This document shows, piece after piece, positions 8,280 to 16,798 of a DNA stretch of 64,000 nucleotides. The notes under the pieces were generated by a model. The model was given only the letters and a program-made list of their open reading frames with translations. It did no database searches and was not told where the DNA came from. Both the position numbers and the translations under genes were made by a program. This DNA is from Streptomyces sp. NBC_00513. GTDB lineage: Bacteria; Actinomycetota; Actinomycetes; Streptomycetales; Streptomycetaceae. Positions within the stretch are counted from its first letter, which is position 1. Each line of letters begins with the position of its first letter. The stretch lies in contig NZ_CP107845.1 of NCBI RefSeq assembly GCF_041431415.1, positions 930,001-994,000 of the forward strand, written 5' to 3'.

Positions 8280-9124
8280 GCCGCCCGAGCCCCGAACGCC
8301 AGGCCCACCGTCAGCAGGGCCAGTGCGCCGCAGAACGCCGGAGGCGACCACATCAGCAGGGCCGGCCCGAGCAGCGTGGTCGGGAAAGCCACCATGCACC
8401 AGGGAACGGCCAGGCCGTAGAGGTCCGACCGCCGACCACTCACCAGCGCCCACACGGCGACCCCGAGGCCGAGCCACAGCAGCAACACCCGCGACCACAA
8501 GCCGGCTTCCGACGCGGGCGGATAGGTGCGGACGAGTCCGCCGATCTCCAGCCGGACCACCTGCCCCTGCCAGGTCCGCAACCGTGCGCGGTCGCCCGCC
8601 CGAACCTCCTCGTAGGTCTCCGCGGCGACCCCCAACCAGTCGGATCCGCCGCTCCAGACCAGCTTCACGTCGTGGTACCTGGTGCAGCTGGTACCGGCGT
8701 TGCCGCCCCCGCCCCCGATGGTCACGGGTGCGCCGCCCACCCCGCCCGCGCCGGCGGCAACGCCGCCGATGGTGGCCGGTGCCCCGCCCGTCGTCGTGCC
8801 GCCGCTCGTACCGTTCGACGTACACGTCTGTCCCGTCCTGCGGTCACGGACCTCGCCCGTCTCCTCGTGGAGGCACTCCTCGCCGCCGCACACGAACGCG
8901 CGTCCGTACGCGACGGTCGCGTCGTGGCCCCGGTCGAGGGCCCGCGCGCAGAAGAGGACGGCGAGAACCGCGCCGAGGACGAGCAGCGCCCGCGACCAGG
9001 GCCGGAGCGAGTCGCCGTACCGACCACCCCTGTACTTCCCGGACTTCACCAGGACCTGATGCCCGCCGCCGGGTCCCGGCAACCCGGGGCGGAAAAGGTG
9101 ATGCACCGTCCGCCGCGCGTCCAT
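8267..9124 (-). CDS. Hypothetical membrane protein
   Basis: Protein of 285 residues with one N-terminal membrane helix (ALLVLGAVLAVLFCARAL), a large exposed segment carrying several Cys and a Gly/Thr-rich low-complexity stretch (about residues 98-135), then about three C-terminal helices (LLLWLGLGVAVWALVSG onward). The middle contains AGDRARLRTWQGQVVRLEIG, a small beta-like module often seen in actinobacterial membrane proteins of unknown role. I use the ATG at 9124 with weak GGTGAG; a GTG nearer the first helix is possible. The frame stays open far upstream, but that part lies antisense to the EF-G gene and is not coding. The end overlaps the convergent 7911 gene by 13 bp. Confidence 0.62.
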   Translation of the reverse strand: MDARRTVHHLFRPGLPGPGGGHQVLVKSGKYRGGRYGDSLRPWSRALLVLGAVLAVLFCARALDRGHDATVAYGRAFVCGGEECLHEETGEVRDRRTGQTCTSNGTSGGTTTGGAPATIGGVAAGAGGVGGAPVTIGGGGGNAGTSCTRYHDVKLVWSGGSDWLGVAAETYEEVRAGDRARLRTWQGQVVRLEIGGLVRTYPPASEAGLWSRVLLLWLGLGVAVWALVSGRRSDLYGLAVPWCMVAFPTTLLGPALLMWSPPAFCGALALLTVGLAFGARAAHRL

Positions 9125-9538
9125 AGACTCACCGGTGTGTGCCACGAAGAGCGCGGCGCGTGTTTCGTCGAACCAGTCCACGAGGGGAGCCCGGCCATGT
9201 GTCACCGCATCGCCGTCCACGCTCCCCGGTCCCGGTACGACGTGATCCTGGTGTCTCCGGTTTCCCGGTAACGGCTGCGCGGCCGTCACCGGATGTCCGA
9301 GACGAAGTGACGAAGAAGACCTGACTCCCCCGGCGAACGAGCCGGTCGCGCGGTGTGCGCGACCGCCCTTCGCGGTGCCTCCGCGTACCCGGAAACCGGC
9401 ATGCGGCCGGTACGAATGCGCCAGCACGCCGGTACGAGTACGCCGGTACGCCGGGCAAGCGGATCCGGGCTGCCTTCCGTCGCTTCCTCCACCCATCGCG
9501 CCGCCCTCACTCCCATGCCCTCGGAAAGGCCTCGGGCC
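9125..9538 (+). other. Long 5' region of the EF-G paralogue, 414 bp
   Basis: Contains the candidate leader ORF at 9197-9271, a perfect hairpin ACCGC-ccttc-GCGGT near 9361-9375, and imperfect CGGTACG-based tandem repeats at about 9409-9455. No -10/-35 pair is clear. The combination would fit a long regulated leader, but it could also be plain spacer. Confidence 0.35.
9197..9271 (+). CDS. Possible 24-residue leader peptide upstream of the EF-G paralogue
   Basis: ATG at 9197 follows GAGGGGAGC by 7 nt, a good ribosome site, and the frame ends at TAA 9269-9271. The peptide reads MCHRIAVHAPRSRYDVILVS then PVSR. It lies 267 nt upstream of the EF-G-like gene on the same strand. Leader ORFs of this kind sense ribosome stalling upstream of ribosome-protection genes, but here the assignment rests only on position, ribosome site and a tidy stop. 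In high-GC DNA short open frames also occur by chance. Confidence 0.3.
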   Translation: MCHRIAVHAPRSRYDVILVSPVSR

Positions 9539-11695
9539 ATGCGCGCCACACCTCTGACCACCGTCCGCAACCTCGGCATCCTCGCCCACGTGGACGCCGG
9601 CAAGACCACCCTCACCGAACGCGTCCTGTACGCGACCGGAACCACCCACAAGCGCGGTGAGGTCCACGACGGAACGACCGTCACCGACTACGACCCCCAG
9701 GAACGCGACCGCGGCATCACCATCTTCGCGGCGGCGGTGAGTTGTACCTGGAACGAACATCGGATCAACCTGATCGACACCCCGGGGCACGTCGACTTCG
9801 CCGACGAGGTGGAGCGGTCGCTGCGCGTCCTCGACGGCGCCGTCGCCGTCTTCGACGCCGTCGCGGGCGTCGAACCGCAGAGCGAGTCGGTGTGGCGCCA
9901 AGCCGACCGGCACGGGGTGCCCCGCATCGCGTTCGTCAACAAGATGGACCGGGTCGGCGCGGATCTCGACACCGCCGTCGCGTCGCTGCGCGACCGACTC
10001 CACGTCGTTCCCCTGGTGGTCCAACTGCCCATCGGGCGGGAGGACGGCTTCACCGGAGTCGTGGACCTCGTCCGCATGCGGGCACTGGTCTGGAGCGCGG
10101 CGGCCGGCGCTTCCGGGTCCGGGACGTTCGAGGTGTGCGCGGTGCCCGACGCCCTGCGGGAGGAGGCGCTGCGGCGCCGCCGGCTGCTCGACGAACGGGT
10201 GGCGGAGTTGCACCCCGCCGCGCTGGAGGAGTACTGCGCCACGTCGACGCTCTCCGCCTCCACGTTGGTCGCCGCGCTGCGTGAGCTGACGCGCGGGGGT
10301 GAGGGCGTGGTGGTGCTGTGCGGCTCCGCGTACCGCAACCGTGCGGTGGAACCGCTGCTCGACGCCGTCGTGGACTACCTCCCCTCGCCGGCGGACATGC
10401 CGCCGGTGCGCGGAACCGCGCTCCACGGGGCCCGCGGGGAAGGGGTGGAGGAGCGTGTCGCCGATCCGGCGGCCCCGTTCGCCGCGTTGGCCTTCAAGGT
10501 GAACGCGACGGCGACCGGACGGCTGACGTATCTGCGCGTCTACTCGGGAACGATGCGAAAGGGGGAGACCGTACTGGACGCGACGGCGGGCCGGACCGAG
10601 CGGATCGGCCGCATCCTGCGTGTCCAGGCCGATCGTCACGCCGAGGTGGAGCAGGCCGTGGCCGGGGACATCGTCGCCGTGGTCGGGCTCAAGTCCACCC
10701 GCGCCGGGACGACGCTGTGCGCTCCGGACGCGCCGCTGGTCCTCGAACCGCCCACGGTGGCCGCGCCGGTGGTGTCCGTGGCGGTCGAGGCGGGCACCCG
10801 GGCCGACATCGGTCGCCTGTCGTCGGCGTTGGCCCGGTTGGTCGAGGAGGACCCCTCCCTGGCCGTGCGGACGGATCCCGAGACGGGGCAGACGGTGCTG
10901 TCGGGAATGGGCGAACTGCATCTGGAGGTCGCGGTGGAGAAGATCCGGCTCAGCCACGGGCTGCGCGTCGAGGTGGGTCGCCCCCGGGTGGCCTACCGGG
11001 AGACGGTGGCTCGCGGGGTGTCCGGTCTGGTCTACCGGCACGTGAAGCAGGACGGTGGAGCGGGCCAGTTCGCCCACGTGGTCATCGACGTCGCCCCCTT
11101 GGACGGCGACGACGGCGACGACGTCTCCGTCATCCACGACGGCTCCGGTACCGGTACTGGTACTGGCGGTTCGGGCGGCGCCGGCGGCTTCGTGTTCCGG
11201 TCCGTGGTCGTCGGCGGCCGGGTGCCGCAGGAGTTCGTCCGCGCGGTGGAGGCGGGTTGTCGGGACGCGCTCGCCGAGGGACCCCTCGGCGGTCATCCGG
11301 TGACGGGGCTGCGGGTCACGCTGACCGACGGCGCCACCCACTCCAAGGACTCCTCGGAGATGGCGTTCCGGGCGGCGGGGCGGTTCGCGCTGCGCGAGGC
11401 GTTGCGCGCCGCGACCATGGAGCTGCTGGAGCCGGTGGTCGAGGTCGTGGTGACCGTCCCCGACGAGGCCGTCGGCGGCGTGCTCGGTGACCTCGCGGCG
11501 CGGCGCGGACGGGTCGCGGGATCGACCACGCGGACCGGAAGCACCTCGATCACGGCGGCGGTTCCGCTGGCCGAACTGTTCGGGTACGCCTCCCGGTTGC
11601 GCAGTCGCAGCCAGGGCCGTGGCACGTTCACCTCCCGGCCCGTGGGGTACGCCCCCGTGCCCGCGACGGTGTACGCCCGGGGCGCGTCCGACTGA
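9539..11695 (+). CDS. Elongation factor G paralogue (EF-G-like GTPase)
   Basis: Translational GTPase of 718 residues. The G-domain motifs are intact: AHVDAGKTT (G1), RGIT (G2), DTPGH (G3) and NKMD (G4). EF-G domains II to V follow, including the domain [17 protein letters not shown] and domain [22 protein letters not shown]. It resembles EF-G more than Tet(M)/Otr(A) in [20 protein letters not shown]. Domain IV has an odd acidic then Gly/Thr insertion (DGDDGDD, later [11 protein letters not shown]) at about residues 521-550. No rpsL, rpsG or tuf gene is nearby, so it is a second EF-G copy rather than the housekeeping fusA. The ATG at 9539 follows GGAAAGG by 9 nt. A strong terminator follows. 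Roles suggested for such paralogues include ribosome recycling and antibiotic protection. Confidence 0.88.
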   Translation: MRATPLTTVRNLGILAHVDAGKTTLTERVLYATGTTHKRGEVHDGTTVTDYDPQERDRGITIFAAAVSCTWNEHRINLIDTPGHVDFADEVERSLRVLDGAVAVFDAVAGVEPQSESVWRQADRHGVPRIAFVNKMDRVGADLDTAVASLRDRLHVVPLVVQLPIGREDGFTGVVDLVRMRALVWSAAAGASGSGTFEVCAVPDALREEALRRRRLLDERVAELHPAALEEYCATSTLSASTLVAALRELTRGGEGVVVLCGSAYRNRAVEPLLDAVVDYLPSPADMPPVRGTALHGARGEGVEERVADPAAPFAALAFKVNATATGRLTYLRVYSGTMRKGETVLDATAGRTERIGRILRVQADRHAEVEQAVAGDIVAVVGLKSTRAGTTLCAPDAPLVLEPPTVAAPVVSVAVEAGTRADIGRLSSALARLVEEDPSLAVRTDPETGQTVLSGMGELHLEVAVEKIRLSHGLRVEVGRPRVAYRETVARGVSGLVYRHVKQDGGAGQFAHVVIDVAPLDGDDGDDVSVIHDGSGTGTGTGGSGGAGGFVFRSVVVGGRVPQEFVRAVEAGCRDALAEGPLGGHPVTGLRVTLTDGATHSKDSSEMAFRAAGRFALREALRAATMELLEPVVEVVVTVPDEAVGGVLGDLAARRGRVAGSTTRTGSTSITAAVPLAELFGYASRLRSRSQGRGTFTSRPVGYAPVPATVYARGASD

Positions 11696-11700
11696 CGCGT

Positions 11701-11730
11701 GGCCCCCGACCGCCCCGGCGGTCGGGGGCC
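11701..11730 (+). terminator. Strong hairpin after the EF-G paralogue
   Basis: GGCCCCCGACCG and CGGTCGGGGGCC form a perfect 12-bp stem with a 6-nt loop, starting 5 nt after the stop codon. Confidence 0.75.
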
Positions 11731-11748
11731 TTGCGCATCAGTCCTTCC

Positions 11749-11823
11749 CGCGTCGGGCCTTCGCGCGTCGGGCCTTCGCGCGTCGGGCCCTCCCGCGTCG
11801 GGCCCTCCCGCGTCGGGCCTTCG
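11749..11823. repeat. Five tandem 15-bp repeats
   Basis: The unit CGCGTCGGGCCTTCG occurs five times without gaps, copies 3 and 4 ending CCTCC instead of CTTCG, followed by a degenerate partial copy to about 11833. The array lies between the EF-G terminator and the methyltransferase promoter. Frames reading through it give ARRAF-type repeats with no sign of a real protein. Confidence 0.8.
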
Positions 11824-11915
11824 CCGTCAGGCCTCCCCTCGGGGCGTCCGCGCGGGTCGTCCGCGCGGGGGGTGTCCGCCGAGGGAGTGCCGGGGACGTC
11901 TTCGGGGCCGGCGGA

Positions 11916-11921
11916 TAGGGT
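11916..11921 (+). promoter_or_regulatory. -10 box of a leaderless methyltransferase transcript
   Basis: TAGGGT ends 8 nt before the ATG at 11930 and no Shine-Dalgarno is present. Confidence 0.45.
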
Positions 11922-11929
11922 GTGCGGCC

Positions 11930-12607
11930 ATGACCGGATCGGACTTCCTCGACGCCGCCCGGGTGTTCTACGACACCGTGGCCCTCGACTACACCGAGCA
12001 CTTCGGTGACTGGCTGGTCGACAGACCGATCGACCGGGCGATGGTGGCCGGGTTCGCCGAACTCGTGAGGGCGGGCGCCGGCGGGCCGGTCGCCGACGTC
12101 GGCTGTGGCCACGGACACCTGACGGCGTACCTGGACGGACTGGGACTGTCCGCGTTCGGGCTCGACCTGTCGTCGGCCATGGTCGCGTTGGCCCGGAGCA
12201 CGTATCCGCACCTGCGGTTCGAGGAGGGTTCCATGACCGCCCTGGACCTGGCGGACGGTTCCCTCGGTGGCGTCCTCGCCTCGTACTCGATCATCCACGT
12301 CCCTCGGGAGCGACTGCCGGGGGTGTTCGCCGAGTTCCATCGGGTACTGGCCCCGGGCGGTCACCTGATGCTGTCCTTCCAGGTGGGCGACGCTCCCTTG
12401 CGCGTGGAACGGCCGTTCGGCCACGAGGTGGCGCTCGACTTCCGTCGGCAACGGCCGCGGTGGATCGCCGAGGCCCTCGACCGGGCCGGGTTCGCGGTCC
12501 GCGCGCGGCTGCTGCGGGAACCCGAGGAGGGCGTGGAGAAGGTGCCGCAGGCCTACGTCGTGGCGCGCAAGCCGGCGGCGCCCACATCCCGTCCGACCGT
12601 GTCGTGA
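11930..12607 (+). CDS. Class I SAM-dependent methyltransferase
   Basis: Cytosolic methyltransferase of 225 residues. The SAM-binding motif I is VADVGCGHGHLTAYL (about residues 47-61), motif II FGLDLSSAMVALAR follows, and the post-motif region VLAPGGHLMLSFQVGD is typical of the UbiE/ToxA group. Start ATG 11930 matches a leaderless promoter. No biosynthetic cluster surrounds it, so the substrate is unknown. It is convergent with the trypsin-like protease. Confidence 0.88.
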   Translation: MTGSDFLDAARVFYDTVALDYTEHFGDWLVDRPIDRAMVAGFAELVRAGAGGPVADVGCGHGHLTAYLDGLGLSAFGLDLSSAMVALARSTYPHLRFEEGSMTALDLADGSLGGVLASYSIIHVPRERLPGVFAEFHRVLAPGGHLMLSFQVGDAPLRVERPFGHEVALDFRRQRPRWIAEALDRAGFAVRARLLREPEEGVEKVPQAYVVARKPAAPTSRPTVS

Positions 12608-12675
12608 CGCGCGGCACCAACTCGCCTTCTCCCGGCGGGGAACCGTGAGCGGTGTGGCGGGAGACCCCGGAGGCG

Positions 12676-13455
12676 CTATCCGACGGGGAGGCCGAGCCCG
12701 GCGGCGACCGCGCTGACCCGGGTGAACACGGAGACCGGGTACTGGCCGTCGCAGTACTTGTTGCCGGTGGAGACGATGCCGATCACCTTTCCGCCGGCGA
12801 CCAACGGCCCCCCTGAGTCGCCCCGGCAGATGCTGTCGTCGGTACCGGGTGCGGAGGCTCCGCAGACCTTCAGCGCGCGGGACTCGCCGGGCTCGGTGTA
12901 GGGCTCACAGCTCTTCAACGGCGCCACGGTGAGGACGGCGGACTTCAGTCGCGTACCCGGGGTGTCGGCGCCGGTCCGGCCCCAACCGACCACCTCCGCC
13001 TTCCCGCCGAGGGCGTAGAGGGCCGAGTCCTTCGGGCCGGCCACGGCCAACGGCCGGTACGGCATGGGCTCGGTGAGGGTGATGACCGCGGCGTCGTGGG
13101 TGAGGGTGCCCTGGACGTACTTCGGGTGGATCCTGACCGAGCCGACGTGCCGAACGGTGCCCTTGGCGCTGCCCGTGTCGGTGCGCCCGCCGATGACGAG
13201 GAGGTCGCGCGGAGCCGGCTGGTCGGCGAGGCAGTGCGCGGCGGTCAGCACCTTCCTCGGGGCCACGAGCGTGCCCCCGCAGAACTGTGCGCCCTCCGAC
13301 GTCGCGATGATCATGGCGTACGGGTGCTGTGCCGCGGTGGTGTTCCGCCCGCCGTGGATGGCGGCGGCCGGTGCGGCGCCGGCGGCGAGGCCGGCCACGG
13401 CGAGGGCGGAAGCGGTGAGTACCGCGAACGCGGTACGCCTGTGGAACGTGAGCAT
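12676..13455 (-). CDS. Secreted trypsin-like serine protease (S1 family)
   Basis: Extracellular endopeptidase of 259 residues. A signal peptide ends near AAA (residues 30-32), directly before the IHGG activation site, so there is almost no propeptide. The triad is His74 in TAAHC, Asp121 in HDAAVITL and Ser214 in GDSGGP. The base of the S1 pocket reads SIC rather than DSC at the position equivalent to chymotrypsin 189-191, so cleavage after Lys/Arg is doubtful and chymotrypsin-like specificity is possible. Four Cys are placed for two disulfides plus others. Start ATG 13455 follows GGGGGGA. It is divergent from the lipoprotein at 13626. Confidence 0.9.
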   Translation of the reverse strand: MLTFHRRTAFAVLTASALAVAGLAAGAAPAAAIHGGRNTTAAQHPYAMIIATSEGAQFCGGTLVAPRKVLTAAHCLADQPAPRDLLVIGGRTDTGSAKGTVRHVGSVRIHPKYVQGTLTHDAAVITLTEPMPYRPLAVAGPKDSALYALGGKAEVVGWGRTGADTPGTRLKSAVLTVAPLKSCEPYTEPGESRALKVCGASAPGTDDSICRGDSGGPLVAGGKVIGIVSTGNKYCDGQYPVSVFTRVSAVAAGLGLPVG

Positions 13456-13625
13456 GTGATCCCCCCGGAGTCACGGCGCGGCGCCCGGTGGCGGCGCGTC
13501 CTTGCCGTGAACCACGACGCGGAGCCGCGCGCTGCGGTTCCCTGCGGGGCCGGCGGACCGGACCGCCGCGCAAATGTAGGCTCCTCGTAAAGATGAACGA
13601 CGGATGGTCGGCAATAGGGGTGGGG

Positions 13626-14438
13626 ATGAAGGCAGGCAAGGCTGCCGCGGGTGTCACCGCGGCGCTGTTCGTGACGGTGGGTGCGGTGGGCTGTACGGCG
13701 AGCCCGGTCGCCAAGCAGGCCGCGGACTCGGCGGAGGTCCTGGTCGCGGCGCTGTCGCAGGCTTCCGACGAGGCGTCGAAGGCCGGTTCGGCGAACATAG
13801 ACATGACCGTGACGTCGCCGGACACGGGCGGCAAGCCGGTGTCCATGAAGGGTGTCTACTCCTGGGGCAACGGCCTCGCGATGGAGACCGAGATGCCGGC
13901 CAAGGACCTCCAGATGGAGGAGTTGGTCACGGACGGCACCATCACGATGCGCCTCGTGGACGGGGCGTACTACTACGGCGTCGACCCGGCGGAGACGGGC
14001 CCGCTCAAGGGCAAGACCTGGTTGAAGCTCGAAGCGTCCGCCGTTCTGGGCGAGGCGGGCGCGGCCGGCATGAGCCGGGGGGAGGCCGACCCGACCGCCG
14101 GCCTGAAGTCGCTCAAGTTCGCCCGGGGCGTCACGAAGGTCGGAACGGAGGACGTCAACGGCAAGAAGGCGGTCCACTACCACGCCTCGGTTCCGGCGGA
14201 CAAGCTCGGCGACGCGGCGGCCGTGTACAACGCGCTGGGCACGGGCGGTGAACTCGTGGCGGACGTCTGGGTCGACGACAAGGGCATGCCCGCCCGGATG
14301 AAGCAGACCTTCGGGACGACCACCGTCAGCATGGACTTCCTGTCCTTCGGTGTCGCGCGGGCGATCACCGCCCCGGCGGCCGGCGACACGGCGGACATGA
14401 CCGAGATGGTCAAGAAGGGTTCGGGCGGCCCGGCCTGA
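13626..14438 (+). CDS. Putative lipoprotein, LppX/LprG-like
   Basis: Exported protein of 270 residues with a signal peptide and lipobox-like VGAVGC, giving a lipidated Cys near residue 23. The mature part (SANIDMTVTSPDTGG, later VHYHASVPADKL and DMGM-type DVWVDDKGMPARM) has the pattern of Streptomyces lipoproteins with an LppX/LprG/LolA-like beta-rich fold that may carry lipid; this is my inference. The ATG at 13626 follows AGGGG. An upstream in-frame ATG at 13593 sits 10 nt after TAGGCT (13577-13582), so a leaderless longer form is possible. A perfect 15-bp hairpin ends the unit. Confidence 0.72.
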   Translation: MKAGKAAAGVTAALFVTVGAVGCTASPVAKQAADSAEVLVAALSQASDEASKAGSANIDMTVTSPDTGGKPVSMKGVYSWGNGLAMETEMPAKDLQMEELVTDGTITMRLVDGAYYYGVDPAETGPLKGKTWLKLEASAVLGEAGAAGMSRGEADPTAGLKSLKFARGVTKVGTEDVNGKKAVHYHASVPADKLGDAAAVYNALGTGGELVADVWVDDKGMPARMKQTFGTTTVSMDFLSFGVARAITAPAAGDTADMTEMVKKGSGGPA

Positions 14439-14442
14439 CGGC

Positions 14443-14478
14443 CGAGGCCACTGACCCCTGTGAGGGTCAGTGGCCTCG
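14443..14478 (+). terminator. Strong hairpin between convergent genes
   Basis: CGAGGCCACTGACCC (14443-14457) and GGGTCAGTGGCCTCG (14464-14478) form a perfect 15-bp stem with a 6-nt loop, just after the lipoprotein stop. Confidence 0.8.
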
Positions 14479-14536
14479 ATCGCACCGGTCGCCCGGCCCG
14501 TGTCGTCGCCCCCCGGGCGAGCCCGGGGCCTCGCGC

Positions 14537-15373
14537 TCAGACCTTGCGCCACCGTGCCATGGCCCACGAGAAGACGCCGAACAGCACCAGCCCGATGGCC
14601 ACGGCGATGAGCAGCCAGGGGCCGGCCGGGGTCTGGGTGAAGGTCTTCAGGGTGTCGTCCATGCCCTTCGCCTGGCTCGGGTCGTAGCGCCACGCGGCGT
14701 ACAGGACGAATCCGCCCGCCGCCGCGAAGACCGCGCCGCGGGCAACGCCGCCGGTGACCCCGAGGACGTCCACGGCCTTGCGCCAGTGCTCGGCGACGCC
14801 GATCATGTCCAGGTGCTTGCGGAAGGTGCGGCGGGCCGCGCGTACCGCGATGATCACGCCCGCGACGGCGATCCCGAGCCCGACGGCGCCCACCAGCCAC
14901 CGTCCGGCGGGGAGTTCCATCGCGGACGCGGTCAGGTCACGCGACTGTTCGTCGCCGCCGGACCCGCCCCCGCCGGAGCCCGTCGCGAAGGACAGCACCG
15001 AGAAGGCGGCCGTGGCGTAGAAGACGGCGCGTCCCGCCGCCGTGAGGCGCTTCGTGACCTTGTCGCCCTTCGGGCCGGCCGCGCCGAAGGCCGCCTCGGA
15101 CAGGCGCCACAGCACCATCCCGATCAGGCCGATGCCGACGGCCCAGACGAGGACGCTCCCGAACGGCTTGCCGGCCAGTTCCTGGAGCGCTCCCTGTCGG
15201 TCCGCCTCGCCGCCACCCTTGCCGAAGCCGACGCGGACGGCGATCAGTCCTATGAGGATGTACAGCGCGCCGCGCGCCGCCAATCCGCACCGGGCCGTGA
15301 CGGACCGGGCCGTGCCGCCGCGCGAGGCGGAACGGACGCCCTCGCCCACCACGCCCGCTCTGGCGGTACTCAC
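14537..15373 (-). CDS. DUF1206 domain membrane protein
   Basis: Integral membrane protein of 278 residues with six predicted helices arranged as three helix pairs, each beginning near an Arg-Gly-Ala/Val-Phe/Leu-Tyr turn (ARGALYILIGLIAVRVG, AGRAVFYATAAFSVLSFATG, ARGAVFAAAGGFVLYAAW). This threefold repeat is the hallmark of DUF1206. The function of the family is unknown. Its ATG overlaps the stop of the SRPBCC gene by 4 bp (ATGA), so the two are translationally coupled. Confidence 0.88.
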   Translation of the reverse strand: MSTARAGVVGEGVRSASRGGTARSVTARCGLAARGALYILIGLIAVRVGFGKGGGEADRQGALQELAGKPFGSVLVWAVGIGLIGMVLWRLSEAAFGAAGPKGDKVTKRLTAAGRAVFYATAAFSVLSFATGSGGGGSGGDEQSRDLTASAMELPAGRWLVGAVGLGIAVAGVIIAVRAARRTFRKHLDMIGVAEHWRKAVDVLGVTGGVARGAVFAAAGGFVLYAAWRYDPSQAKGMDDTLKTFTQTPAGPWLLIAVAIGLVLFGVFSWAMARWRKV

Positions 15374-15819
15374 ACCTCACCGCGCCAGGCGCCGGTCTCG
15401 GCACCGCGAGACTCGATGAACACCTTGAACCGCTTCAGGTCACCGCTCACCCGGCGCTTGACGAGGCCGAGCTTGTCGGCGGCGCTCTCGGCGAGCCCGT
15501 CGGGAATCCAGTTCATGTGCAGGGACACCTGGGTGGTGGTCGCGTCGACCGCCTCGAAGGTGACCAGTCCGGCCTGGCGGGTATCGCCGTCCACGGTCGT
15601 CCAGGCCACGCGGCGGTCCGGAACCTGTTCCGTGATGCGTGCGTCGAACTCGCGCTCCACGCCGTTGACCTTCGTGACCCAGTGGGTGAGGGTGTCGCCG
15701 CGCTGCTCCACCCGGTCGACGCCCTCCATGAAGGCGGGGAAGCTCTCGAACTGTGTCCACTGGTTGTAGGCCGTCCGAACAGGGACGTTGACCTCCACGT
15801 ACTCCTCGACGTGCGCCAT
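15370..15819 (-). CDS. SRPBCC family protein (polyketide cyclase/START-like fold)
   Basis: Cytosolic protein of 149 residues with the helix-grip fold. The opening VEVNVPVRTAYNQWTQFESF followed by PAFMEG is the signature of the small SRPBCC/CoxG-like group, and VSLHMNWIPDG forms a core strand. Members bind hydrophobic ligands; many in Streptomyces are stress-linked. I chose the ATG at 15819, which has GGAAGGGG 5 nt upstream, over the one five codons earlier. It is the first gene of a two-gene operon with DUF1206. Confidence 0.85.
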   Translation of the reverse strand: MAHVEEYVEVNVPVRTAYNQWTQFESFPAFMEGVDRVEQRGDTLTHWVTKVNGVEREFDARITEQVPDRRVAWTTVDGDTRQAGLVTFEAVDATTTQVSLHMNWIPDGLAESAADKLGLVKRRVSGDLKRFKVFIESRGAETGAWRGEV

Positions 15820-16122
15820 GAGTACCCCTTCCATACAGGTCGGTGCCGGAGCGCCCGATCATCCGGGCGTCGGTGCGCCGGGTCGGCCGCTCCGAACACG
15901 CGGTTACCCGAACCCGCTTCCTCCATGCGGCCCCGCCCGGCCCGGCCCGCGCCCTCCCGTCATCCGGCCGTGGCGGCGCACCGCGGGGCCGTTGTTGGAC
16001 ACCCAGGCGCGTTCGCCGGCCCCCGATGTCGACGATGATCGATCGGCGAGGGCGATGACGGCGGCGCCGCGACAGCCGCCGCGCCCCACCGCAGTGCCCG
16101 TTCGAGCAGAGGAGACACCCCC
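15820..16122. other. Divergent intergenic region with a possible sigma-B-type promoter
   Basis: On the minus strand GCAT (15928-15925), 15 bp and GGGTAA (15909-15904) approach the Streptomyces sigma-B consensus GNNT-N14-16-GGGTAY and point at the SRPBCC-DUF1206 operon. CGCCCG-atcatc-CGGGCG at about 15852-15869 is a small hairpin. No coding sequence is evident. Confidence 0.3.
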
Positions 16123-16602
16123 ATGGCAACCGACGCGAACCGCGGTTCGAGCACCGTTCACGTCCGTGCCGCACGGCCGCCGGACTTCGAGCGGTGGCGT
16201 GTCCTCTACCGCGGCTACGCGGAGTTCTACCGGGTGGAGCAGACCGAGGAGGCCGCCGCGCTGGTGTGGTCGTGGGTGCACGATCCCGCGCACGAGGTGG
16301 AGGCCCTGGTGGCCGAGGACGGCGAGGGCCGGCTCGTCGGCCTCGCGCACTACCGCCCCTACGCGCGTCCCCTCTCGGCGACGGTCGGTTGCTTCCTCGA
16401 CGACCTGTTCGTCGCCCCCGAACACCGCGGCGGCGGCGCCGCCGACCTGCTGCTGGCCCGGCTGTCCGAGATCGCCGCCGAGCGCGGCTGGAGCGTGGTC
16501 CGCTGGATCACCGCCGACGACAACCACCGGGCGCGCTCCAAGTACGACCAGGTGGCGACGCGAACCATGTGGGTCACCTACGACATGCCGCCCGCACGCT
16601 GA
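16123..16602 (+). CDS. GNAT family N-acetyltransferase
   Basis: Acetyl-CoA-dependent transferase of 159 residues. The acetyl-CoA motif A is intact: LDDLFVAPEHRGGGAADLLLA (central beta-4, then the R/Q-x-x-G-x-A pyrophosphate loop), and motif B ends VRWITADDNHRARSKYDQV with the final Tyr typical of the family. Start ATG 16123 follows GAGGAGA. Residues before position 12 are unstructured. The substrate is unknown and the flanking genes do not suggest one. Confidence 0.9.
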   Translation: MATDANRGSSTVHVRAARPPDFERWRVLYRGYAEFYRVEQTEEAAALVWSWVHDPAHEVEALVAEDGEGRLVGLAHYRPYARPLSATVGCFLDDLFVAPEHRGGGAADLLLARLSEIAAERGWSVVRWITADDNHRARSKYDQVATRTMWVTYDMPPAR

Positions 16603-16798
16603 TCCCGGGTCCCGCGTGCCTGAGGGGCACGACGGGGTTGCCCCGCGGGGGGCCGGGGAAGGCAGTGGGGGGCGAAACCCGGGAAGATCGCGCCGCGAGC
16701 CGGCGCGGGCACCGTACCCCTGGTGGCCGGCGGCTCGGCGGGCGCGACGGATTCGTCCCGTTCGACGTCGATCCGACCGCCATCCCAGGGAGTCTCTC

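Noticed and set aside
9125..11341. Long minus-strand open frame continuing the membrane-protein gene across the EF-G gene
   Set aside because: It is the antisense shadow of a well-supported EF-G gene, with Arg/Gly/His-rich composition and no domain pattern before the membrane helices.
11749..11823. CRISPR array
   Set aside because: The units are 15 bp and directly adjacent with no spacers.
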